Shown here in pieces: positions 47,031 to 55,676 of a DNA stretch of 64,000 bases. Source of the DNA: Acidithiobacillus sp. YTS05 (GTDB taxonomy: Bacteria; Pseudomonadota; Gammaproteobacteria; Acidithiobacillales; Acidithiobacillaceae); contig NZ_CP094359.1 of assembly GCF_024396695.1 (NCBI RefSeq), positions 434,001 to 498,000 on the forward strand, written 5' to 3'. Positions within the stretch are counted from its first letter, which is position 1; every line of letters begins with the position of its first letter. The position numbers and the translations under genes were made by a program. The notes below the pieces were generated by a model. That model saw only the letters and a list, made by a program, of their open reading frames with translations. It was not told where the DNA came from and made no database searches.

Positions 47031-48452
47031 ATGAAGCAAGGACTCGAACTCAAACTCGGTCAGCATCTGGCCATGACCCCACAATTGCAGCAGGCGATCC
47101 GCCTTCTGCAGTTGTCGACCCTCGACCTGCAGCAGGAAGTGCAGATGATGCTCGACAGTAATCCACTCCTCGATGAGGAAGAAGGCGTGGAGCTGGCGGC
47201 GAGTGATGGTCCATCCCCCGCACCGGAGGAGCGCCAGCTCGATCTTGCGGCGGAAACCAGCCTGCCCGAAGAGCTGCCCGTCGACAGCCAGTGGGAAGAT
47301 GTGTTCGACATGGGCAGCAGCGCCGCAGGAAGCGCAACGGCCAATGATGAGGATCTGCCCGATTTCGAGGCGCGCAACAGCCGCGAACAAAGCCTGCAGG
47401 ACTACCTCCGCTGGCAGGCTAACCTCACCTTTTTCGAGAGCGATGATCGCAATCTGGCGGAGTTGATCATCGATGCCATCGACGATACCGGCTATCTGGG
47501 CGCGGAGCTTAGCGAGCTGGTGGAGACCTCTGGTCGACCGCTGGCGGAGCTGGAAGCGATCTTGCGGCAGATTCAGGAATTTGACCCGCCAGGGGTCGCT
47601 GCCCGCAGTCTGGCGGAATGCCTTTCCTTGCAGTTGCAGCAGATCGAGGAAGAAGATGATGCCCTGCTCCTCGCCCGCCGTATCGTCGACGAGCAGCTCG
47701 AGCTTTTGGCCAAACATGACTATGTCCGCCTGGCGCAGGCCCTGGATGCGCGCGAGGAGAAGTTGCGCGCTGCTGTTGCCCTGATTGCTGCCCTCAATCC
47801 CAAACCCGGCAGCGAAATTGGTGCTGGAGCCTCGGAATACGTCATTCCCGATGTCATCGTGCGTTGGGTAGGCAAACGGCTGCGGGTAGAACTGAACGCC
47901 GAGGCGATGCCGCGGCTGCGTATCAATCGTCATTACGCGGGCCTGTCCGGCGGCAAGGATGCCGCGCACCGGTACATCCAGGATCAGCTCAATGAGGCGC
48001 GCTGGTTCATCAAGAGCCTACAGAGTCGGCAGGAAACCATCCTCAAGGTAGCGACGGCGATTGTTGAACAGCAAAAGGATTTTTTTATGCACGGGCCGGA
48101 GGCGATGCGTCCCATGGTCCTGCGCGACATCGCCGAGGCCGTGGAGATGCACGAATCGACGATCTCCCGAGTCACCAACCAAAAGTTCATGACCACCCCC
48201 CGCGGTTTGTTTGAATTTAAGTATTTCTTCTCCAGTCATGTGGGTACGGACCAAGGGGGGGCGGCGTCTGCCACCGCTATTCGTGCCGTGATTCTCAAGA
48301 TGGTTCAGGCAGAAGACAGCCAGCATCCATTGAGCGACGCCGAAATCGCCAAGGTACTCGCCGAGCAGGGCATCCAGATTGCCCGCCGTACCGTCGCCAA
48401 GTATCGTGAGGCGGCCAATATTCCGCCCGCCAGCCAGCGTCGCCGCTTGTAG
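47031..48452 (+). CDS. rpoN: RNA polymerase sigma-54 factor
   Basis: Alternative sigma factor needing AAA+ activators. 473 aa: Gln-rich region I (LGQHLAMTPQLQQAIRLLQLS), acidic region II (about 50-120), core-binding domain, HTH (MHESTISRVTNQKFMTTPRGLFEFKYFF region) and the RpoN box ARRTVAKYRE near the C-terminus. Located after lptB as in many proteobacteria and followed by hpf-ptsN. No enhancer-binding protein is in the window. Confidence 0.97.
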   Translation: MKQGLELKLGQHLAMTPQLQQAIRLLQLSTLDLQQEVQMMLDSNPLLDEEEGVELAASDGPSPAPEERQLDLAAETSLPEELPVDSQWEDVFDMGSSAAGSATANDEDLPDFEARNSREQSLQDYLRWQANLTFFESDDRNLAELIIDAIDDTGYLGAELSELVETSGRPLAELEAILRQIQEFDPPGVAARSLAECLSLQLQQIEEEDDALLLARRIVDEQLELLAKHDYVRLAQALDAREEKLRAAVALIAALNPKPGSEIGAGASEYVIPDVIVRWVGKRLRVELNAEAMPRLRINRHYAGLSGGKDAAHRYIQDQLNEARWFIKSLQSRQETILKVATAIVEQQKDFFMHGPEAMRPMVLRDIAEAVEMHESTISRVTNQKFMTTPRGLFEFKYFFSSHVGTDQGGAASATAIRAVILKMVQAEDSQHPLSDAEIAKVLAEQGIQIARRTVAKYREAANIPPASQRRRL

Positions 48453-48467
48453 CCAATGTCTCCCGCT

Positions 48468-48494
48468 CCTTGGCTTTTGCAAAGGCGGCCAAGG
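48468..48494 (+). repeat. Inverted repeat between rpoN and hpf
   Basis: CCTTGGC (48468-48474) and GCCAAGG (48488-48494) flank 13 bases. It could fold in RNA just after the rpoN stop. No T-run follows, so it is not a standard terminator; it may stabilise or separate the rpoN message. Confidence 0.4.
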
Positions 48495-48560
48495 CGCTAC
48501 ACTGAGAGCGGAGCGGTAAAGCAGTGATGGACTCCCATAAACGAAAGCTAGGAGCTTGCC

Positions 48561-48899
48561 ATGCAATTACACATCACCGGCCAACACCTGGACCTCACCG
48601 AGGCCATCAAGAACCGAGTGCACGAAAAACTCGGGCGCCTTGATCACTACTTCGATCGCGTCATCGATGGGCGCGTCGTGTTGAAGTTCCTTCCCCACGA
48701 GAAACTTTCCAACGTGGTGGAGATCACTGTCAGCGCTCCCGGACACGATTTTCACGCCGAGGCGCGTGATGCCGACATGTACGCCGCCATCGACCAACTG
48801 GCCGACAAGATTGACGGTCAGGTGCGTCAATACAAGGAAAAACTGCAGCGCCATCGGAGCAGTCCGGTAGCTGCAGTCCTTGCCACCGAAAGCGAATGA
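48561..48899 (+). CDS. hpf: Ribosome hibernation promoting factor
   Basis: Binds the 30S decoding region and inactivates ribosomes in stationary phase. 112 aa (short form): MQLHITGQHLDLTEAIKNRVHEKL, then the conserved DADMYAAIDQLADKIDGQVRQYKEKLQ. AGGAG lies seven bases before the start. Overlaps ptsN by 4 bases. Confidence 0.95.
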   Translation: MQLHITGQHLDLTEAIKNRVHEKLGRLDHYFDRVIDGRVVLKFLPHEKLSNVVEITVSAPGHDFHAEARDADMYAAIDQLADKIDGQVRQYKEKLQRHRSSPVAAVLATESE

Positions 48900-49342
48900 C
48901 CATGGCTGCTTTGCCGCTCCCCGCAAAGGCGATTCTTCTCGACAGTCCGGCCGTCAGTATGACGGGGGTCTTGCAGGCCCTGGCCGAGAGGCTCAGTGAG
49001 AGCACGGGAATCGCGCAGCAAAAAATTTATGACGCTCTGATGACTCGCGAAATGCAGGGTTCCACGGCACTGGGCTTCGGAGTGGCGGTGCCACATACGC
49101 GTTTGCCGGATCTTGCCAGCGCTGCGGTCGCCGCGTTGCGCACTCGTACGGCAGTGGGATTTGCCGCGCCCGATGCGGAAGGCGTGCACATCTTTGTGGC
49201 CGTGCTGGTACCCGCCGGAGAAGCTATGGAGCACCTGGAGCTACTGTCCCACATCGCCGCGCGTCTGGCGCAGGAAAACGTGCGGCAGCAGCTTGCTCAG
49301 GTCGAGGATGTGGATGCCTTTCGCGCTCTGCTAGTTGCCTGA
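48896..49342 (+). CDS. ptsN: Nitrogen-PTS EIIA protein PtsN
   Basis: Regulatory EIIA-Ntr. 148 aa from ATG 48896 (Met at 48902 possible). Phosphorylation site His67 lies in FGVAVPHTRLPDL; GVLQALAERLSES and IYDALMTREMQGST are typical. In related bacteria it links PTS phosphorylation to K+ transport and nitrogen control; the KimA-like K+ transporter of the window is not adjacent. Confidence 0.95.
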   Translation: MTMAALPLPAKAILLDSPAVSMTGVLQALAERLSESTGIAQQKIYDALMTREMQGSTALGFGVAVPHTRLPDLASAAVAALRTRTAVGFAAPDAEGVHIFVAVLVPAGEAMEHLELLSHIAARLAQENVRQQLAQVEDVDAFRALLVA

Positions 49343-49396
49343 GGCGTACCCGTTTTCGGTGGCGATGTTCGCGCCGTTTGCATAGGGTTGGACGGA

Positions 49397-50314
49397 ATGG
49401 ATCGCAGCGTCAGTTTTTCCCAGATGGCTTCCGACCTGGAAGCTGAACTTGACTGGAAGATCTTGCACGCGTCTGCGCAAACGATGCTTCGTGTCGACCC
49501 GCAGCACAGCAGTGATGGTGCGGCGCTGGTGGGATTTCTCAGTTTCATTCGCTCGCACCCAGTGCAGATCTTGGGGCAGGCAGAGCTGGATTACCTGCAT
49601 AGTCACCCCGAGCAGATCTATCACGTGCAGCGATTGCGCATCCTTGTTCTGGCGGAAGGGGTACAGCCAGCTTCCGATTGGCTGGCGAGCTTGATGGACG
49701 AAGGGGTGAGTATCCTTGTCTCGGCGCTTCCCGCCCGGCGGATTTTGGTGCGCGTGCAGCAATATCTGCAACGCGAGCTGGCGCCGCGCTGCCTGCTGCA
49801 TGGGGTTTTGGTGGACGTGCTCGGGGTGGGAATCCTCATTCAGGGGGAGGCCGGCATCGGCAAGTCCGAGCTGGCCCTGGAGTTGGTGAGTCGCCATCAC
49901 CGTCTCATCGCCGACGACAGCGTGCTGTGCATTCGCGAAGCGCCGGGAGTGGTCACTGGCCATTGCCCCGCGGCCCTGCAGGATTTCATGGAGGTGCGTG
50001 GGCTGGGGATCATCAATATTCGCCATCTTTTCGGTGCCTCTTCCGTGATCGATTCCAAGCGACTACGCTTGGTGGTCGAGATTCGTGATATGGCGGAAAT
50101 GGAACTGGCCGATGTCGATCGTTTGCAGGGCCAGGTGGACCATTGGGACATTCTCGGAGTGCCCTTTCCACGCCTGCGCCTGCCCGTCAGTGCTGCACGC
50201 AATCTGGCGGTACTCGTGGAGGCGGCAGCACGAGCGCAGTACCTGCGTGAAGCCGGTGTGGATATGTTGGCGCTTTTCGATCAACAAACTCGTGCGGTGG
50301 GCCACAAGCTGTGA
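49397..50314 (+). CDS. hprK: HPr kinase/phosphorylase
   Basis: Phosphorylates/dephosphorylates HPr at Ser46. 305 aa from ATG 49397 (TTG 49388 also possible; neither has a strong ribosome-binding site). Walker A GEAGIGKSE near residue 155 and the family signature EVRGLGIINIRHLFG near 200 are present. The HPr substrate gene is not in the window. Coupled to rapZ. Confidence 0.94.
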   Translation: MDRSVSFSQMASDLEAELDWKILHASAQTMLRVDPQHSSDGAALVGFLSFIRSHPVQILGQAELDYLHSHPEQIYHVQRLRILVLAEGVQPASDWLASLMDEGVSILVSALPARRILVRVQQYLQRELAPRCLLHGVLVDVLGVGILIQGEAGIGKSELALELVSRHHRLIADDSVLCIREAPGVVTGHCPAALQDFMEVRGLGIINIRHLFGASSVIDSKRLRLVVEIRDMAEMELADVDRLQGQVDHWDILGVPFPRLRLPVSAARNLAVLVEAAARAQYLREAGVDMLALFDQQTRAVGHKL

Positions 50315-51207
50315 GCGCCGCTGGTGATTTTGTCATCATTACGGGGCTGTCCGGTTCTGGCAAGACGACCGTCTTGCAGGCACTCGAAGACCTTGGCTAT
50401 TTTTGTGTAGACAATCTGCCCGCTACCCTCCTGGATTCCTTGTTGCAGGAATTGGCGCACCACCAATTGGCTCCCCTGCGGGTTGCCGTGAGTATCGATG
50501 TGCGCAATCGCACCTTTCTCGACGCATTGCCGGAGGCATTACAGAAGATACCGCAGGAATGCGGTCTGCAACCGCGTATACTCTTTCTCGATGCGGATGA
50601 AGAAACGCTGTTACGCCGGTACAGCGAGACCCGGCGCCGCCACCCCCTCAGCGATCAGGAGGCAGCCCCAGGAGCCGCGCTGCATCAGGTCTTGTCGCGC
50701 GAGCGCACCCTTCTGGCTCCCTTGGCGCGCCTGGCCGATCGTGTGTTGGATACCTCGCAGGTCCGCAGCCACTCTCTGCGCCTGCGTGTGCAGGCCTGGG
50801 CGCAGGTGGCGCGGGTCCAGGGCCTGATCTTGCTATTGCAGTCTTTCGCTTTTCGCAACGGGGTACCTGCCGATTCCGATTTTGTCTTCGACCTGCGCGC
50901 CTTGCCCAATCCCCATTACGAGCCCGAACTACGGTCTTTGACCGGGCGCGATGGCCCTGTGCGGGAATTCCTTGACCATCAGGATGCCGTACAGGTGGCC
51001 AGGAGCAGTCTGGAGGCCTTTCTGCAGGAGTGGCTACCCCCTTTTGCTCGCGACCACCGAAACTATGTCACCATTTCCCTGGGCTGCACCGGTGGCAAAC
51101 ATCGTAGCGTCTACATGGTCGAATCCTTGGCGCGATCCCTGGCGCGAGATGGGCAGGAGATCTTGGTCGAGCATCGCGAGCTCGATATTCAGGAGCGCTA
51201 TTCTTGA
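50311..51207 (+). CDS. rapZ: RNase adapter protein RapZ
   Basis: P-loop nucleotide-binding protein that in enterics directs RNase E to the GlmZ sRNA, tuning glucosamine-6-P supply for cell walls. 298 aa with GTG start overlapping hprK; Walker A GLSGSGKTTVLQAL, VDNLPATLL, and C-terminal SLGCTGGKHRSVYMVE near residue 255. TTG of the next gene overlaps its stop. Confidence 0.95.
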   Translation: MSAAGDFVIITGLSGSGKTTVLQALEDLGYFCVDNLPATLLDSLLQELAHHQLAPLRVAVSIDVRNRTFLDALPEALQKIPQECGLQPRILFLDADEETLLRRYSETRRRHPLSDQEAAPGAALHQVLSRERTLLAPLARLADRVLDTSQVRSHSLRLRVQAWAQVARVQGLILLLQSFAFRNGVPADSDFVFDLRALPNPHYEPELRSLTGRDGPVREFLDHQDAVQVARSSLEAFLQEWLPPFARDHRNYVTISLGCTGGKHRSVYMVESLARSLARDGQEILVEHRELDIQERYS

Positions 51208-51587
51208 CCTTGGTGCAGGTGGTTGTGCTTACCCATGCCGGTCTTGGCGAGGCGCTGCTGGCAGTGGTCGAACACATCTATGGCGATCGCCCCGCTGCCT
51301 TGCTTTCCCTGTCCCCTGCTGGCGATGATCTCGCGCCCCTGCGTGCTCGCCTGCAGGAGCTGATCGATGCCGCCGGGCCGGAGCGTCCGCTGCTGATTCT
51401 CTGTGATATTCTCGGTGCCAGCCCCGCCAACGCCCTGCCCAAGACTTGGGCTAACCCCTGGGCACGGGTGATTTATGGGCTGAATCTACCGATGTTGTTG
51501 CGTGCCCTGTCGCGGCGCGAGCAGTGGGAAGGCCTGCCGGAGCTTGTCGCCGAGGGTGGCCGCGCGGCAGTTCAGTGTCATCCATAA
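51204..51587 (+). CDS. PTS mannose-type EIIA protein
   Basis: Protein of 127 aa with TTG start overlapping the rapZ stop. The N-terminus VVVLTHAGLGEALLAV holds the phosphorylatable His11, and LLILCDILGASPANAL is the conserved EIIA-Man GGSP-like loop in altered form (DILGASPAN). In most relatives ptsH and ptsI follow immediately; here the next gene is transaldolase, 63 bases on. No EIIB/C/D is present, so it is probably regulatory rather than sugar-transporting. Confidence 0.9.
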   Translation: MTLVQVVVLTHAGLGEALLAVVEHIYGDRPAALLSLSPAGDDLAPLRARLQELIDAAGPERPLLILCDILGASPANALPKTWANPWARVIYGLNLPMLLRALSRREQWEGLPELVAEGGRAAVQCHP

Positions 51588-51650
51588 TCCGCTATCAAAC
51601 GGATTTCTGCACTAGACTGGTAGGCAGAGTGGTCCGCAAGGAGAAAGGTA

Positions 51651-52739
51651 ATGGCTGATTTACGCGAAGTACATGCACGCTTGGGGCAGAGTCTGTGGCT
51701 CGACAATCTCTCTCGTACTCTGATTCACGACGACATTCTTGCCCGCTACATTGCCGAGGATGGTGTTTCCGGGGTGACCTCCAATCCCAGTATTTTCCAG
51801 AAGGCCATTCACGAGAGCCCATACTATCAAGAAGATTTGGCGCGTCCGGCGGAGTCGGCGGAGCGCCTTTATGAAGAGATGGTCAAGGTTGATCTGCAAA
51901 TGGCCTGCGATCTGCTGCATGCTACCCATGTGGCTACCCAAGGGGATGATGGTTGGGTGAGTTGGGAGGAGTCCCCCCGGCTGGCGATGGACGAGGCTGC
52001 CACCGTTGCCGAGGCGGAGCGTTTACGCAGCATCGTCCAGCGCGAAAATCTCCTGATCAAGGTGCCGGCCACCGCCGCTGGCATTGCTGCGCTGCGCACC
52101 CTCATCAGTCGCGGCATTTCTGTCAATGTGACGCTGATGTTTGGTCTGCAGCACGTGCGCGAGGTATTCGCTGCCTACCAGGAAGGTCTGACGGCATGGA
52201 TCGATGCCGGCGGCGAGCCTGGACGGGTGAAGGCCGTCGCCAGCCTTTTCCTGTCGCGCGTCGATACGCTGGTGGATCAGCAGCTGGAAAAAATCGGTAC
52301 GGAAGAGGCATTGCGATTGCGGGGCAAGACCGCGGTGGCGCTGGCCAAGAAAGCCTATGCGCTGTATCGGGAGACCTTCCACGGTCAGGGCTTTTCTCGC
52401 CTCAAGGCAGCCGGCGGGCGGCCACAGTATCTGCTTTGGGCCAGCACCAGCACCAAAAATCCTGCCTATTCCGATCTGCTCTATGTCGAGCCCCTGATGG
52501 GGCCAGAGACCATCAACACCCTGCCCGATGCCACCCTGGCCAAGCTGCGAGAACATGGAAAGTTAGGCCAGACCATCGCGCAGGACCTCGATGCGGCGGA
52601 GCAGACCCTGGCTGATCTCGCGTCTCTTGGGGTCGACCTCGATGGCCAGGTCGCCCCCCAGTTACAGGAGGAGGGCTTGGAGGCCTTCTCTACTGCCTTC
52701 GAGGCGATGCTGGCCGAGGTGGAAAAGCGCCGCGCCTAG
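51651..52739 (+). CDS. tal: Transaldolase
   Basis: Transfers dihydroxyacetone units in the pentose-phosphate pathway. 362 aa, the long bacterial type. [13 protein letters not shown] near residue 42, Schiff-base Lys in [11 protein letters not shown] near 135, and [17 protein letters not shown] near 265 are visible. GGAGAAAGG precedes the ATG. Its end overlaps fabI by 4 bases on the opposite strand. Confidence 0.96.
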   Translation: MADLREVHARLGQSLWLDNLSRTLIHDDILARYIAEDGVSGVTSNPSIFQKAIHESPYYQEDLARPAESAERLYEEMVKVDLQMACDLLHATHVATQGDDGWVSWEESPRLAMDEAATVAEAERLRSIVQRENLLIKVPATAAGIAALRTLISRGISVNVTLMFGLQHVREVFAAYQEGLTAWIDAGGEPGRVKAVASLFLSRVDTLVDQQLEKIGTEEALRLRGKTAVALAKKAYALYRETFHGQGFSRLKAAGGRPQYLLWASTSTKNPAYSDLLYVEPLMGPETINTLPDATLAKLREHGKLGQTIAQDLDAAEQTLADLASLGVDLDGQVAPQLQEEGLEAFSTAFEAMLAEVEKRRA

Positions 52740-53509
52740 AAGCCGACGATGTTGTAGCCGGCGTCGACGTAGGTGATTTCGCCGGTGATGCCCGAGGCGA
52801 GATCCGAGCAGAGGAAGGCGGCGACATTACCGACTTCCTCTTGTGTCACGTTGCGCCGCAGCGGGGCATGCGCGGCATAGTGGTCGAGGATGCTGCGAAA
52901 CTCGCTGATGCCGCTGGCCGCCAGGGTGCGGATGGGACCGGCAGAAATAGCGTTTACCCGGATCCCTTCGGGCCCCAGGGAGTGGGCCAAGTAGCGTACA
53001 CCTGCCTCCAGACTGGCCTTGGCCAGTCCCATGACATTGTAATTGGCCATCGCCCGTTCGGCGCCCAGATAGCTGAGCGAGAGGAGGGCGCCATGGCGTC
53101 CCTGCATCAGTGGGCGCAGAGCCTGGGCCATGGCGGTAAAGCTGTAGGACGACACTTCGTGGGCGATGCGGAAACCCTCTCGGGTAGTAACGTCCGCGTA
53201 GTTTCCAGACAGCTCGTCCTTAGGTGCAAAGGCCGCACCATGGATGGCGATATCCACGCCTCCCCAACGTTGCTGCAGGTCGTCGACGATAGCACGTACC
53301 TGCGCCTCGTCCATCAGATCCAGGGCCAAGGGGGCCGGCGCCTGAATCTGCGCCGCTAGGTCTTCCACCCGGCTTTTGGTGCGCTCGCTCTGATAGGTCA
53401 ACAGGACTTCCGCTCCCTCCCGTGCCAGCGCCTGGGCAATACCCCAGCAAATGGAACGTTCGTTGGCAACGCCGACTACCAAAGCCTGTTTATTCTGTAA
53501 AAAACCCAT
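52736..53509 (-). CDS. fabI: Enoyl-[acyl-carrier-protein] reductase FabI
   Basis: NADH-dependent last step of fatty-acid elongation. 257 aa; N-terminal [18 protein letters not shown], the catalytic Tyr/Lys in [12 protein letters not shown] near residue 155, and [21 protein letters not shown]. Lies 27 bases after the upstream lytic transglycosylase gene, so possibly co-transcribed. Confidence 0.96.
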   Translation of the reverse strand: MGFLQNKQALVVGVANERSICWGIAQALAREGAEVLLTYQSERTKSRVEDLAAQIQAPAPLALDLMDEAQVRAIVDDLQQRWGGVDIAIHGAAFAPKDELSGNYADVTTREGFRIAHEVSSYSFTAMAQALRPLMQGRHGALLSLSYLGAERAMANYNVMGLAKASLEAGVRYLAHSLGPEGIRVNAISAGPIRTLAASGISEFRSILDHYAAHAPLRRNVTQEEVGNVAAFLCSDLASGITGEITYVDAGYNIVGF

Positions 53510-53536
53510 GGTCTGTGAATGCTCCGAGAATCCCTG

Positions 53537-55396
53537 TCAACGCAGGAAAATGGTGAGATGTTTGCCGGGCTGCAGGTCACTCGCCGAAGCCAGGCGATTC
53601 CACTGCACTAGGGCGTGGGGTGAGACGTGAAATTGCTGCGCAATCTGCCAGACAGTGTCGCCGGGGCGGACGACGTAGGTAGTAGCATGCGGGGCACTGG
53701 CCAGCCGTTCTTGCTGCGGACTCAACGCAGCCACCTCCGTCCCGCGGGCGGGGAGGCGCAATACCTGTCCGGGATGCAACATGCTCTTGCTATGCAAACC
53801 GTTGTAGGACGCGATAGCGGATACGCTCACACCGGCGCGTTGGGCAATCTGCCAGAGGGTTTCACCGGGTCGCACGCGAATGCTGCCGCCGCTTTGGGCG
53901 ACGGTATAGGTAGCCTCTTGCAAGTGGTTGCCAGGCAACTGCAGTTTCTGTCCGGGGTGAATGACACTGCGCGTACTCATATCGTTGGCGCTGGCCAGGG
54001 CGTTCACGCTGACTCCGGCGCGTTGTGCCAGCTGCCAGAGACTCTCGCCGGGACGCACGGTGATACTGTGTGGCGCGTACCCGCTGGCGACGGCCATAGG
54101 CTTGCCGCCATAGATGGTGAGTCGTTGCCCTACCTGCAGGAGGCGGCCCGAGCGCAAATGATTCCAGCGCTCGAGATCACGCACGGAAACGCCAGTCCGA
54201 AGGGCAAGCTGGGACAGGGTTTCGCCAGATCGTACAGAGGTGTAATGCACGGCGGGAGTAGGCCGTGTGGTCTGTACGGCGACGGCTGGCACTGGACTCG
54301 CTGTCGGAGCGGGCGTTTCCGGTTCCGGCATCTGCAGCAGGGCGGTGCGCAGGGTTTTCGCCTTGTCCTTGGGGACCACCAGCGAGTAACCGGCTGGCGC
54401 CACCCCGTAACTCAGCCCGGCATTCAGGTGTTGTAGCTCGGTCACGGAAACGTTCATCAACTGCGCCGCAACCTGCAAATTGACCCGCCGCGGTGTATTC
54501 ACCAAGGCAATATGCGCGGTGTTGGGGATGCTTGGCAGGGCAATGTGGTAAGCTTGGGCATTCTGAATCACTTGTGCCAGCCCGAGTAACTCGGCAACGT
54601 AGTTTTCCGTCTGATTCGGCAGGTTCAGATCCCAGAAGTCGGTGGGTTCCCCCGCGGCAACATTCTGCTGTATGGCCGCCGAGACGGTACCCTGACCGGC
54701 ATTATAGGCGGCGATGGCAAGGAGCCAGTTGCCGCCAAAGTAATTGTAGAGATAGGAGAGATAATCGAGGGCGGCATTGGTGGAGGCCGTAAGGCTGAGG
54801 CGGGGGTCGCCCCAGCGGGTATTCTGTAGACCGAAATTTCTGGCAGTGCCGGGAATGAACTGCCAAAGCCCCGCCGCGGCTGCCGGAGAATACGCCTTGG
54901 GGTTGTAGCCGCTCTCGATGGCAGGCAGCAACGCCAGCTCCATGGGCAGGCCCCGTTCGTGCACCGCATTGGCAACGTAGTACAAGAAGGGGCTGGAGTT
55001 GTGGAGGATCTCCTCCAGCTTGCCCTGGTGCTGCAGGAACCAACTGCGCCACTTGGCTACCCGCGGTCGGGAGACATCGCTGATGCGAAAACCATCTATC
55101 AGATCGGCCCAGATGCTCTCCTGCGTGCTTTGCAGCGCCACGTCGCTGCGCTGCAGGCTGCGGAATTCCTGCAAGAGCTGCGAGCTGTCACTGGCCGCCT
55201 CCGGAACGGCTCCCTGCGCATCCGTGTTGGGGTCTTGCAGGGCTGGACTACTGGGTTGCAGTTTGGCGATCAACTGGGAGAGAGATTCTTGCTGATCATT
55301 GGTGCTGGGTGAGGTGGCGGCGCTGTTGCTGGCCCAAGCGAGTGGTGACGCCAGCAGCGCGCAGCTCGTGGATAGGACGATGACCGACTTTCGCAT
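53537..55396 (-). CDS. mltD: Membrane-bound lytic murein transglycosylase (MltD-like) with four LysM domains
   Basis: Cleaves glycan strands to anhydromuropeptides in the periplasm. Start ATG 55396 (MRKSVIVLSTSCALLASPLAWA, signal peptide) with AGGAG just upstream; 619 aa. The SLT domain covers about 130-260, with catalytic Glu in LPAIESGYNPKA, LWQFIPGTARNFGL and AIAAYNAGQGTV. A degenerate LysM-like linker is at about 300-350, then four clear LysM repeats: about 395-440, 455-500, 512-558 and 570-618. E. coli MltD has two LysM. No lipobox is evident. Confidence 0.93.
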   Translation of the reverse strand: MRKSVIVLSTSCALLASPLAWASNSAATSPSTNDQQESLSQLIAKLQPSSPALQDPNTDAQGAVPEAASDSSQLLQEFRSLQRSDVALQSTQESIWADLIDGFRISDVSRPRVAKWRSWFLQHQGKLEEILHNSSPFLYYVANAVHERGLPMELALLPAIESGYNPKAYSPAAAAGLWQFIPGTARNFGLQNTRWGDPRLSLTASTNAALDYLSYLYNYFGGNWLLAIAAYNAGQGTVSAAIQQNVAAGEPTDFWDLNLPNQTENYVAELLGLAQVIQNAQAYHIALPSIPNTAHIALVNTPRRVNLQVAAQLMNVSVTELQHLNAGLSYGVAPAGYSLVVPKDKAKTLRTALLQMPEPETPAPTASPVPAVAVQTTRPTPAVHYTSVRSGETLSQLALRTGVSVRDLERWNHLRSGRLLQVGQRLTIYGGKPMAVASGYAPHSITVRPGESLWQLAQRAGVSVNALASANDMSTRSVIHPGQKLQLPGNHLQEATYTVAQSGGSIRVRPGETLWQIAQRAGVSVSAIASYNGLHSKSMLHPGQVLRLPARGTEVAALSPQQERLASAPHATTYVVRPGDTVWQIAQQFHVSPHALVQWNRLASASDLQPGKHLTIFLR

Positions 55397-55508
55397 ACTA
55401 CTCCTTCTTTGGTGAGGAGGCCCCGATTGTGCACCCTGACCAAATCTGCAGACTTTTCGCAAATATAAACAAAACGCTGGGACGATCCCCACGAGGACCA
55501 TCCGGCTG

Positions 55509-55537
55509 ATACTAGGGGGTCCATCGATGCTCGTCAA
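55509..55537 (-). promoter_or_regulatory. Sigma-70-type promoter for the MltD-like gene
   Basis: Minus-strand TTGACG (55532-55537) and TAGTAT (55509-55514) with exactly 17 bases between them. The implied leader is about 105 bases. It lies in the 280-base divergent region before gltX, which holds no gene that I can see. Confidence 0.6.
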
Positions 55538-55623
55538 TCCTAATTATGGACTATCAAAATTTCCTATCGATGCCCGGCAAAATGCGGCAATCCCGACGCG
55601 CAGTGTGGCGCAGGGTGCAAGCC

Positions 55624-55632
55624 TGATATGAT
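55624..55632 (+). promoter_or_regulatory. Extended -10 promoter for gltX
   Basis: TGATATGAT: a TG dinucleotide one base before TATGAT (55627-55632). The -35 region is poor, which extended -10 promoters tolerate. Distance to the gltX ATG is about 45 bases. Confidence 0.5.
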
Positions 55633-55676
55633 GGGCCCCGCTACTCGTACAGAAGCAAGATAAGGATTCAGAGTCG

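Noticed and set aside
46407..47969. Long open frame (about 520 codons) antisense to lptB and rpoN.
   Set aside because: It covers two strongly conserved genes on the other strand and its translation has no recognisable domain; GC-rich codon bias creates such frames.
48470..48481. TTGGC...TTGCA near the rpoN stop as a sigma-54 site.
   Set aside because: The GG and GC elements are too close together for the required spacing of about ten bases.
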